In this document: positions 33,335 to 43,703 of the stretch, one piece after another
Position numbering within the stretch: position 1 is the stretch's first letter
Layout: each line of letters opens with the position of its first letter
From: Monocercomonoides exilis
Lineage: Eukaryota > Preaxostyla > Oxymonadida > Polymastigidae
Assembly (NCBI GenBank): GCA_001643675.2
Contig: LSRY02000058.1
Coordinates: 62,001-126,000 of the forward strand
Direction: 5' to 3'
Length of the DNA stretch: 64,000 nt
Program-made: the position numbers and the translations under genes
The notes under the pieces: model-generated
The model's input: only the letters and a program-made list of their open reading frames with translations
What the model was told of the DNA's origin: nothing
The model's database searches: none

Positions 33335-34770
33335 ATGGGTTTTCGTAAATGTAGGGATTAAACATATGTTGCAAATTCACTGGTTTGCAGTTATTGTATC
33401 GTTTGAATTCTTCTTAATTGCATTTCTTTTTTATCTTTTTTCAGAATTGTTTGATGAGCTTGTGTATAGCGACAAGGATGCGAAGAAACAGAAAATAGGA
33501 AAAATGAATATACTGATGAGCGAGATGGATGAAGAAGAATTCAAATTAGTTTTCACGAAAGAACTGTTTGATAAAATAAACAAAATGATTGAAGAAAAGA
33601 AAATATCAATGGATAATACACTGGTGCTGTTGAAACGCATTGGATATTGGATAAAATTGAAAAGCATATGGTGTTATACTTTTAAAGATTCTCTGTTGAG
33701 CAAAAGATTTGAGAAGATGATGATTGAAGAAGAAAAGAAAAAAGAAGGAAAGAATGAAAAGCTTCTTGTTGGCCTTTTTGAATGCTATACAATGATACTC
33801 GATGACATGATTCCTGGAAATTTGCTTGTAATTTGTTTGCCTTATCTTCTGAAAGCTGCTTCAAACAAAGAGGAAAACGAAGAAGCAAAGGAAGAAGTGG
33901 AAATGGCCTTGCTTGCATTGACCGGTTTTGGGTATTGTGTATGTGATTATTGTCCAATTTTATTTAATTTTCTGGTTTTTATTTTTTATTTTTTTTTATT
34001 AGGAAATATCAGAGGAATTGTATCTGAATGAGATCAAAGAGATCATCCTGTACCATCAGGAGCATCGCAACCTGACACGACTTGCCTATCAGTCTGCTTG
34101 GGTGTTTTTATTAAACATATTCCCTGATGATAAAAGTTTTGAAGATACTATAATGAATGAACTGCATTTTGTGAGAGAGGCAATAAAGGAACTGGAAGAG
34201 TTGACAAGAAATGTGAATTGGAAGAAAGAGAAAGAAGAGGAAAGAAGAGGAAAAGAAGTGAAAGAAGAGATTGTAATCTTGAGATGGTTTGATATAATAA
34301 TGGATAACATATCCCAATGCAAATTGCGGAATGAAGAATTTGTTGGGCTCATCAACAGTATTGTTGGGTTATATCGAGCAGCAAAGGATAGTCTTGGAAG
34401 AATTTGCGGTGTTTGCATTTTTTCCATAGCACTTGCAGCAAAAAGTGAGCCTGTGAAAAATGTTGACTTATTGGAAGGTGGGGCAATTGATGTTGTTTTT
34501 GAAGAACTTTATCAGCCAACATTAGAAGATGAAAATGTGTGTAATTGTTTGGATGCTGTTTTTTCAATTTCCAGAAGATTGGAAGGAAAGACAAATGATG
34601 AAATGGAAGAAGTGAAAAGAAAAGAGATGAACAGAAAGGTATTTGAAAAGATGGAAGAAGAAGGATACGAAGATACCATCACTAGCTTTTATGAAACAAT
34701 TGATTTTCTTAACAACAAATATTATTATGAATTATCATTGGATATTTCCGATTATTTTGTGAATATTTGA
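33335..34770 (+). CDS. Acidic helical-repeat family protein, paralogue 3
   Basis: Exons 33335-33344 (MGF plus one base), 33445-33938 and 34003-34770; 423 residues. Introns are 100 nt (GTAAAT...CAG) and 64 nt (GTATGT...TTAG). The microexon, first intron (100 nt) and exon 2 (494 nt) have exactly the same lengths as in paralogue 1. It shows the same blocks: KLVFTKELFDKINKMIEEKK-like (FKLVFTKELFDKINKM), RFEKMMIEEEKKKEGKNEK, YLNEIKEIILYHQEHRNLT, NELHFVREAIKELEELT and the end YYYELSLDISDYFVNI. Exon 2 has diverged more than intron 1 at its 5' part (residues 5-30). It lacks membrane or signal segments once introns are removed. No known function; probably cytosolic or nuclear alpha-solenoid. Confidence 0.78.
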
Positions 34771-35953
34771 GGAAATGAGATATTTCACATTTTGTTTCTC
34801 TGAATTTCAATTTTTGTATTTTGATTATTTCCTTCATCTGCAAATGGCTGTTTGCAGCCTTTATCAATAGAAATTTCTTATTGGATTGTCTGTGAATCTT
34901 CAGACGATGATGGAATTGTTTGAGGAAATAAAAAGTTTTGTATTTTGTAACTCTAAATTTTTATTTATTTTTCATTCAGTATCAGATCACATTCGACAAA
35001 CGTAAAGTTTGTTTCACATCTTTATTTTCATCATTTCTTTGAAATTCTGAAAAGCAAAAAAATATGAAATATCAGCATTCAATTACTTCTTTTCTTTGGA
35101 AAAAAAACTATCTCTTAATATCACATCCATTCACAAGTTTCAAGAATTAATGATATTTTCTTTCATGTTCGTTGTGGTCAGTCGCCTCTTCTTTGATTTT
35201 TTTGAAACGCAAATGTTTTAACTGAACGGATGAATAGAAATGAAATGAGAAAAAACTGAAAGAGGAACGAGAAGAAATGAATGAACACGAGGAAAAATAG
35301 ATATCTTTAGATTATTTGTGAACCAATTCTTGATCCTCAACAACAAAAACAAAAAATTCTACCATTACCTCTTCCTCTTCAGTCTGACTTCATTTTTCTT
35401 TCCCTCTTTTTCTTCCATTCGGTAAGCTTTTCTCTTTCATCATAAAATTCTTATTGCCTTTTCATCAAGAAACTTTTCAGCCAAATCATATTGAGAAATT
35501 AGAAGATGAAGAGGAGGAGGATGATGAAAAGAAAGAATATGAAGATGCAATCTTCAATTCTTGTGTAGCACGTTCTTGCATTGAAAAACCTCATTTTTCA
35601 TTCATCTTTTGCTCACTTGGATTGTTAATTCGACTCTTGAATCAAACCTGCTATCAATTTTCAAATGTTTGTTTTCAAATTTGCTCAAAATAGAAGCAAA
35701 CATTGGGGAAAAATAGATAAAAGTTAATATTTCACAGAAATAAGTGTTTCAATAACATTTGAAAAACAACGATTGAAATAATTGTGAAGAAAAAAGATAT
35801 TTTAAAGACATAATCGAGTGAGGTGCAAATTTTGTAAGATATGAAAACATAATCACACATAAAATAAGACAATGGAACTTTTCACACAAATTAGAAAGAT
35901 TTCTCTACATACACAATGTTTGTAAAAATAATAATTTTGATGTGAGGAAAATT
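34771..35953. other. Intergenic, one doubtful acidic open frame
   Basis: Contains a plus-strand frame at 35454-35693 (79 codons) with an acidic patch LEDEEEEDDEKKEYED that recalls the first exon of family members but leads nowhere. Otherwise AT-rich. Terminator signals for both flanking genes (convergent) should be here; AATAAA occurs near 34927. Confidence 0.45.
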
Positions 35954-38900
35954 TCACAGCGAAAACCCATTTATAAGACCCTTCAACTCTGCCAGTTCGT
36001 TTATCAGATTCAGAGCATTTTCTTTCTTGAATTCCGTGGTTGGAGTGGTTGCTAATTCTTGACATGCAGTTGGCAGAACTTCAGGCAATGCAGATGCAGA
36101 TGTTTCACTATCAGATGTGCTGTTTTCTTTCCAGGCTTCCTTTTCGGTGCTTTCATCGGTTTTGCCTTTTGGCTTAGAAAGGTGAGTTGAAAGCTGATCT
36201 TTCAGACTCTCAGACGAATTCTCAGAATAGATGCGTGAAATGGAATAGAATGGTTCATTCTGAGAAGGAAGAGGCGATGTTTGAGAAACTGTGGAAGAAG
36301 AAGAAGAAGAAGAAGAAGATGATGATGATGATGAATACGAAGAAGGAAGAAAAGAAGGAGAAGACAATGCAGCTCTTGTGGAGGACTGCTTTTCTGGAGC
36401 TGGAAAAGCAACAGAACTTGTTGGAGGTGCAGAAGAAGTTAAGTTGCATGAATCTCCAACACGCGCTGCAGGCGCCTGCTCTTCAATTGTCGATAGTCTG
36501 CCACTTCCAAAGACGTCCTTTGACAAATTTGGGTGAATTGCAATTTGTGGAGGAGAGAAAAAAGAAGGATGAGGAGATTCATCCTGCGGCAAAGGCAGCA
36601 CAACCTTTGGCTCCGAAGTCATTTTTGGAGAAATCTGAGGCGATGTTGTGATGTTGCTTGAAGCAACTACGTTGCCAGCTGCCATTTTATTCTGCGGCGT
36701 CATCGAAGACGAAAGCGCAGGCAGAGCAGAAGACAGCGTGGCAGACAAATTTGCGGAGTCGAATTCATGCAGCGTCGACAGAATAAACGCTGTGGGAGAA
36801 AGAGGAGGAGCAGACGAACGGGGCGAGGCAACAGACCGATATGATGTTGGTGTTGTGCTCCAAGCAGCTGAGTTCTGAGAGGAAGGCGATGGAGTGAATA
36901 TTCTGTCTGAAGCATCGGCCTTCTGCTTTGATGCTGCGCGTGTTGTTTCAATTGGAGCAGGGCGAGAAGGATACAATGATGCGTTATTGTTCTGATTATT
37001 TGGAGAAGAAGAAGAGGAAGATGATGATGATGATGTTGGTGCACCCCATTCGTGTCTAACTCTTGAGCTTGACGAATGGGCTGTTGGTTGATGGCTGGTT
37101 GATTGCGTTGCTTTCAGCTTTGCATTTGCTGCTAATGCTGCTCGATATTTCGCATTCAGCTCATCATACAACAGCTCCAATTCATTCAGCAGCTTAATTT
37201 TCGATGCCAAAAGTTCGTTCGACTCTCGCAATTTGCTTTCCAGTTGTATCATTTCTTGTCTCAACTCTGCATTTTCTGCCTCTCTCTCGCTGCGCACTTC
37301 ATTCAGCTGCTGCTTCAAGCACTCCTTCTCCGCTTCGCACAGGGAGAGCCCGTATTTTGTGGCTTCCAGCTCATCCACAGCAGTTATCAGGTCTCTTTCG
37401 AGCCCGTCTCTCTCTTCTTTTGCCTGCGCCAGCTCCAAACGCACCGCCCGGGCATCCGCTTCAGCCAGCGAATATTTCTCTCTTTTGTCTGCCAGCTGTT
37501 TGTTTAGTGCCTCCCTTTGAGCTTTCACTTGCTCCATCTCCTGCTTCAACGAAAGAATCTGCGCAGAATCGGCAGTTTTGTCTGATTTGTGCTGCTTCGT
37601 GGCCTTTTGGAGCGCTTCTGTCAAACTTTCGAGCTCTTTCTCTTTTTCCTTCATTTCTTTCTCAAATCGCTGCTTTTCTGCCTCAAAGCCAGCTGAATCC
37701 TTTCTCATTTTCGAAATAAACACTTCCACATCCTTTTTCAGATCCTTTATTTGAGCCACATCTCCCTTCGATTTCTCCATTTCCTTCACTTTTCTGTCAA
37801 TTTCCTTGCGAAGCTCTTCGTTTTCTCTCTCGGCACACTCAAGTCTGCTTCTCAAATCACAAATAATCTCTTCTTTATCTTTCTCTTCTTCTTCTGCTTC
37901 TTCTTCTTCTACTTCTTCTGTTGCTGCTTTTGTTTTTGTCTCAGAAAATTCATTTGCCGGATCCGCATAAGAAAGCACGCCTGTAGTCATCAAATGCCTC
38001 TCTTCCTCTCTTTCTTCTCTTTCTCTTTCCAGCTCATTTTGCAGAAAATCCACTTTTGCTTCCTCCTTTTGAAGCTGATTGCGAATAACAATGACTTCTC
38101 TTTTAGCTTCGTTCAACTCGCCTTCTTTCTCCAGAATGGCTTTGTGATGCTCCTTCATCAAATTCTCGATTCGGCTCATGTTTTCGCTTGAATCGCAGCT
38201 TTTCTCGGCTTCTCTTGCCAAACTTGCCATTTTCTGTGTATTTCTCTTTTCCATCTCATTTATTTGCTCTTTTAGCAGACCAATTTTTGCATTCAAAGTT
38301 GAAATTTCTACTTTTTGCTCGTCGATTGTGTGTTTGAGCTGTGTCGAATGCTCCTCTGCTTCATCCACCTTCGCTTTCCATTCTTTGGCCAAGCTGTCTT
38401 TATCCTTCTTGTTTTCAATGAGTTTATCTTCGATTCCGTGTATTCTGTTGATAAATGACTGAATCGCTATGTTCGCTTCTTCTTTCTCCTTCTCGTTCGT
38501 CTTTTGCTGCATTTCATACTTTTCAGTCAAATTTTCTATTTCCTTTGCCATTTTCTCCTTTTCATATTCCAAATCTCTCATCTTCATCAAGCTTTTCTCC
38601 TTCTCTTCTTCCAAACTCGCCACAATTTCCTCTTTTCTTCTTCTTTCTTCTGCTGTCGCCGCTTCCTTTTCCTGAAGCAGTTCAATCATTTCTCTGTTTT
38701 TCCTCTCAAGTTCCCCTTTTAATCTGTCGTTTTCTGCTTTGAAATACGAAATTTGCTTGCTCAAAGTCGATTTTTCTGCCTCAAAATCCTTCTGAATTCT
38801 GGCTTTATCCATCTCCATCAGATCTTTTTCGTTCGTCATTTCATTCGCTTCAGTCTTCGCCCCTTTTATTTCCATTTTCAGCGCATGAATTTGCTCATTC

Positions 38901-40392
38901 AGCAGTTTTCGCTCAATTTTGTGGCGATCTTTCAAACACCTCACTTCTTCGTTTGCCTCGTCCCGCTCTTTGATTGCTCTTAATTTCGCTTGCTCTTCTT
39001 CCTCTTTTGCTTCCTCAAATTTCATCAATTTGCTTTTAAGCGTATTGTTTTCCTTTTCAATGGCACTAAATTTTTCCCTTTGAATCATCAGCTCTTCTTC
39101 TAAATCAATGACATGCTTTTCTTTCGCCTTTATTTCTTTGTCTCTTCTCTCATTTATCTCTGACATTTCTTGCTCATATCGTTTTTTCTGTTCCAAAGTA
39201 ATCCTTTCTTGCTCTTCCTGTCTAATTCTTCTTTTTTCTTCCTCTTCGCGCTCCTTGTTCTCTCTAAGCTCTAATTCAAGCTGCTTTTTCTCTTCTTTTG
39301 CCTTTTTCATCAGTTTTTTCTCTTTCAACAGCTCTTCCCTCGCTTCCTCCAGTGCATTCTCTGCACGCCCAGCCTTTCTTTTCTCGCTTTCAAGCTGCTC
39401 TTTTGCGGCTGAAAGTTCCGTTTCTGCCTTTTCGCGACTGTTTTTCGCATCGAAATGCGCGCTGAGAATGTTTGACTGGATCGTCAGCGCCTCTTCCGCG
39501 ACTTTATCTGCCTGCTCAAACTTTTCTTTCACCTCCACCAGCTCTCCTCGCAAAAGGCTGTTTGAGGCTTTTAACTCTTCAATCGTTTCTTCTCTTTGAG
39601 ACAGGCTGCGAGATAAATCCTTGATTTGTTTTTCCAATTCGTCTTTCTTTTCAAGAGCTTCATCTAAACTCTGCTTCAATTGACATTGCTCTTCTTTCAA
39701 ATGTTTCTCTGATTCTAAAAGAAGATCAATTTTTTTGTTCGACAAAATAATTTCGTTTACTCGCGATTCCGCCTGTTCTTTGAAAAAAATCTTTTCTTTT
39801 TCAATTTCTTTTAATGTTTGTTGATTCTGTTGATGCGTCTTCTGCAGTTCGTTCAACAACTGAAAAGTATTTTGGAAATCCTGAGTTTGTCTATCTCTTT
39901 GATCCTTCGCATCCATTAGATCGAATTCCATTTTCTTCATTTTAAGTTCCAAAGATTCCAAATCCATTCTCAATTTGGAGTTTTCATTTTTAGATTCCAA
40001 AAATAGTTTTGCTGTCTTCTCACACTCTTCCAGATAATTTCCCTTGCGTGCAATAATACGGAGAATCATTAAAAATCGTAAAATGATTAATTTAAAAGTA
40101 TATGGATTTTTTTAAAAATAAAAAACCTTTTTTTCGCCAAGTCCAATATTAAAAGCTTTTGAATCAAGAGCTGCTTTGAGAACGGATATGTACGCGCGAA
40201 GTTCTTCGTTTTCTCGTGTTATTCTCTGAACAATAAATGATGTTGACGTTTTTAAATCAATCCATGATTGATCAAACGTTTGTGATGTTGTATTTTTCTT
40301 TCTCGAAGTAAACACAATAATAAAAAGAAATTTCAGTGACAAATTGCTGGATTTGTAAAAAGATAATATACTTTAAAAGAACTTTGGCTCAT
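35954..40392 (-). CDS. Large coiled-coil protein with Ser-rich C-terminal region
   Basis: Proposed exons on the minus strand: 40392-40372 (MSQSSFK), 40297-40127 and 40042-35954, introns of 74 and 84 nt, all phase 0; 1426 residues. If the first junction is wrong, ATG 40342 is an in-frame alternative. Residues ~20-70 resemble a polar lead-in (FDQSWIDLKTSTSFIVQRIT). From about residue 70 to 1030 the protein is an almost unbroken heptad-rich coiled coil (Glu/Lys/Leu/Gln), then about 330 residues of Ser/Thr/Pro-rich low complexity including poly-Ser. A short hydrophobic-helical end follows (LINELAELKGLINGF). Such proteins act as cytoskeletal or basal-body scaffolds or Golgi tethers; the sequence does not decide. 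No motor domain or membrane segment is present. The plus strand contains many long shadow frames caused by the codon bias. Confidence 0.8.
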
Positions 40393-41008
40393 TTAGAAAG
40401 AATGAATTTAATTTTGAAAAAAATTCCCATTATTAAATTAAAATTCGTTTTTCATGATGGAACTTTTCCTAGGTTCAAATAACAACAAAAAATTTTAATT
40501 ACAAAGAAAATAAAAATAATTGTGAATAAATAATTTATTGGTGAACTTCCAAATGTGTTGAAACAACTTTGTGAAACAACTGTGTTATGAATTTTTTTAT
40601 ATTTTTTTATTAAGCAATTTTAAAAAATGAAAATTTTTAAATGTTTGAATGAAAAAAGTGCAGCTGAAGTATCAGAATATTTATTCATGTTAAAAAAAAG
40701 ATGTTTCATAGGTTGATTTTGGTTTTTGAGGGTTTTAATTAAGAAATATCTTCCCGTCAAAATAACTTTTTCGGGTTTTGTCCACCTGTTGGGATTGTAG
40801 CTTCATGAGAAGAACAACTGATCTTCTTCACATTTTGATTACAGGAATTAGCAGTATTATGGGAATATGATAACTTATCGTTGAAGTCGAAATGTTCACA
40901 GAATTAAAAAATGAAAAAAAAAGTGAATTATAAGAATTAATAAAACACATCTTGTATTGAATTTTTGGTTTTCAAATATTCACAAATTATTTGAAGAACA
41001 ATGATAAA
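40393..41008. other. AT-rich spacer left of the DIRS element
   Basis: No open frame. It is presumably the promoter of the coiled-coil gene (near 40400-40500), then featureless DNA up to the element end. Confidence 0.5.
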
Positions 41009-41080
41009 ATTGAAAGAGAAAATGGTTATTTCACTTCCTTCTCTTATATTTATGAGAGCGCCACGTTATGGGTTAGTCAC
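41009..41080. repeat. Left terminus of the DIRS element
   Basis: 41026-41080 matches 45280-45334 inverted over 55 bp without mismatch; 41009-41046 is complementary to the left half of the internal region (41350-41387). Confidence 0.9.
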
Positions 41081-41349
41081 CCAGCTGATCAAAATGGCAC
41101 TTAATGAAATGGTGAACAAAGGAGCAAATGAGAATTTTAAAAAGAGAACTGACACTTGGCAAATTGAAAATTATTACAAATGCAGTGAAAACACATGTTT
41201 GAAACAAGAAAGATACAATTTAATTGAATTGAAAGTTTGAAAATGCAAACAATAAAGAGAAGGAATTATAAGTGTTGAATCTTTTCCCTCATTGTTATTC
41301 AGCAATGACGAATTCATAAGGGGATGGGATGTCAAAGTTGTGGAGGGAG

Positions 41350-41455
41350 TAAGAGAAGGAAGTGAAATAACCATTTTCTCTTTCAATCAAAACACAAGCG
41401 TTTTGATTACAGAGAAAACATTTATTTCACTTCCTTCTCTTATATTTATGAGAGC
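41350..41455. repeat. Internal complementary region (ICR) of the DIRS element
   Basis: 41350-41387 is the exact inverse of the left end 41009-41046, and 41385-41455 is the exact inverse of the right end 45301-45371; the two halves overlap on AAT at 41385-41387. This is the template arrangement by which DIRS elements complete their ends during replication. Confidence 0.92.
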
Positions 41456-41486
41456 ATCAATAATTGGGAAGGTTTGATATTGTTAA

Positions 41487-43703
41487 TTAGTTCGGAATAA
41501 TATTCTTTTCTTCATATTGTTTCTTTTCCAATTCTTTTCTTCTTTGAGATCTTGTGCGGATTATGAATTCAATCTTAGCCTCGCTTATTACTGTCTGTGA
41601 AGCATTGTATTCTTCATTGTCCTCTGGTTCTTCAACTTTATCTGGGTATGCAAATTCTGTTTGTTGTTTTTGATCTCCGTTTTCACATATTTCCCTTGTT
41701 GGTATTTGCTCTTCTGATCTTGAACTGGAATTTGTTTCGGAATCGGATTCCGCCTCAGAATCTGAATCGGACTCTGACGCAGACCCACTTTCTTCAGGTT
41801 GGAGAACAGTTGAATTGCATCTTGCTATCACGTGGGCCAGCTTGCTTGATACATCTGATTGGACGTAATGCTTTGTGATGGTGTTGCTTCTAGGAGAGAG
41901 TCTGGCAAACTTAGCAATTTGGGCTAATGGAATTCCTGCCATCGTTAGCGCAGTGATTGACGCATGCTTCAATGAGTAAGGCCCGAAACACTTTGGAATC
42001 CCAGCATCCTGTAACATTTCAGCTGCATAATTACGAATTTTTCTTGCAGAGAGGGCAAGATGGGTAGTTTCATCTATAAATAGTGAAGTTGCATTTGGCT
42101 GAGATTCTTTGATTCTGTTCCAAAGTTCCTTTACGGAAGCTGCTGGGCACACAAGTGGCTGTTCTTTTAGAAACGGGATGATAATATCTGTACGTTCTGT
42201 TGATGTTTTTAATGATGAATCAAGTTTTATTGCATCGTCTCCAATTGTTGAATTATGTAGGTTTATCCTTTCCAACTCCGTAAAGCGACAGGCGGAGAAC
42301 AACATACATGTGCAAATGGCCTTTTTTGTCAATTCGTGAAAATCAAGGTTCCTGTTCTCACCTAATGATGTTATTTTCTGCAGCAGGAGTTGCGGGTTCC
42401 AGATGTCTGGTTTGTCTCTTTTCTTCCTGTTTTCTGATCTTCTGAATGATTTTAATAGCCTTTGCATGAGAGCAGATTCTCCAAGGCCTCTATTGTACAG
42501 TAATTCTGAAATAAGAGATAGTGCGGCACATGTTTGTTTGAGCGTCGAAGCTTTCGTCCCTTTGTCCTTCAGGCTTATGAAGATGTGAGCACATTTTTCA
42601 ACCCAGTTACTCCAAGCTTCCTGTGGGTCTCCATTTCGATTATCCTCCCATATTTCACTGAAACGCGCATAACTATATGAATATCCTTTCCATGTGTTTT
42701 CAGCAACACTATTTTTGCATTCATCGATTACCCTTTCGGAATATCCCTTTGAAAGAAGCATTCTCCGAAACCATTCTTCTCCTTGTGATTCTAAGGATTG
42801 ATAAGGACTATTCTCATTCTGCCTGGTGGTAGACTTGCTTCCATCCGTTTCATCCATCTTCCTTCCTTCAAAACCTGGTTCTGTTCTTTCCATCTCCATT
42901 CGCAGTGTCTCGACATTCTTATCAGTGGTTCCCATATCTGCCCTCTCCAATCTGGCATCAGAAGAAGAACATGTGCATTTTCCTCTATTGATTTCACAAT
43001 CGTTGGGACTATTAACGGAATCGGAGGATGGGCTAAAATAACGCCTCTTTGCCATGATTGATGGAGTCCGTCTTCGTTGAGTGTGCTTCCTGGGCCGCAC
43101 CATCTGTCCGCTTTCGTGTTCTCGTTCGTTGCGAACGCATCCAACGTTATTTTGAGATTGAGGTTTTCCGTGATCTCGTTTAGCTCTTCTTGTTTTATGG
43201 AGTAATCTCCCCCTCTTTTTAGCCTGGATAGAGCATCTGCTCTGACATTCTTCGTCCCTGGCAAGTGTTGGGCTTTTATCTGAATGTGATTGTTCTGAAC
43301 AAATGTCCATATTTTCATCAGCAACATCCTGAGGTTTGTTCCTGCATTCCATCGATTGATATTGAAAACCGCTGTTGTATTGTCTGATCTGATTAGCAAG
43401 CTGCAGACTTTGTTCGCTTGAAGAATGTATCTGAAATGGTTGAGTGCTCGATTGATTGCATATAATTCCCTGTAATTCGAGCTCTGGCATCTCAATTTCC
43501 CTGGCAGTGATTGATGGAAATCGTATTTCTTGTTGTTCATTTGAAGAACAGCTCCCATAGCTCTCTCTGATGCATCTGTCGTCAAGGTTGCTTGCGGCAG
43601 GAATAATGGGCAAAGCTGTCTCGGTTTGTTCGCATTCAGCCTCGATATCCATTTTTGAATGTTCGGAAGGATTGATGGGTTGATTCTCATCCTTCCTTTC
43701 CAA
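41487..43703 (-). CDS. DIRS tyrosine recombinase
   Basis: 738-codon frame; the conserved part starts near 42840 (LESQGEEWFRRMLLSKGYSE). The N-terminal 300 codons overlap the RT-RNase H frame and are low complexity, so the true start may be internal. The catalytic domain shows the first Arg in LFSACRFTELERINL. The second box reads FGPYSLKHASITALTMAG, where classical tyrosine recombinases have HxxR, and the C-terminal TITKHYVQ supplies the nucleophilic Tyr. A Ser/Glu/Asp-rich tail follows. The enzyme integrates the circular cDNA into host DNA by strand exchange at a short homology, here consistent with ATT. Confidence 0.85.
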   Translation of the reverse strand: MERKDENQPINPSEHSKMDIEAECEQTETALPIIPAASNLDDRCIRESYGSCSSNEQQEIRFPSITAREIEMPELELQGIICNQSSTQPFQIHSSSEQSLQLANQIRQYNSGFQYQSMECRNKPQDVADENMDICSEQSHSDKSPTLARDEECQSRCSIQAKKRGRLLHKTRRAKRDHGKPQSQNNVGCVRNEREHESGQMVRPRKHTQRRRTPSIMAKRRYFSPSSDSVNSPNDCEINRGKCTCSSSDARLERADMGTTDKNVETLRMEMERTEPGFEGRKMDETDGSKSTTRQNENSPYQSLESQGEEWFRRMLLSKGYSERVIDECKNSVAENTWKGYSYSYARFSEIWEDNRNGDPQEAWSNWVEKCAHIFISLKDKGTKASTLKQTCAALSLISELLYNRGLGESALMQRLLKSFRRSENRKKRDKPDIWNPQLLLQKITSLGENRNLDFHELTKKAICTCMLFSACRFTELERINLHNSTIGDDAIKLDSSLKTSTERTDIIIPFLKEQPLVCPAASVKELWNRIKESQPNATSLFIDETTHLALSARKIRNYAAEMLQDAGIPKCFGPYSLKHASITALTMAGIPLAQIAKFARLSPRSNTITKHYVQSDVSSKLAHVIARCNSTVLQPEESGSASESDSDSEAESDSETNSSSRSEEQIPTREICENGDQKQQTEFAYPDKVEEPEDNEEYNASQTVISEAKIEFIIRTRSQRRKELEKKQYEEKNIIPN

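Noticed and set aside
36187-39599. Many plus-strand frames of 60-171 codons
   Set aside because: All are antisense to the coiled-coil gene and arise from its Glu/Lys/Ser codon bias; none has a motif.
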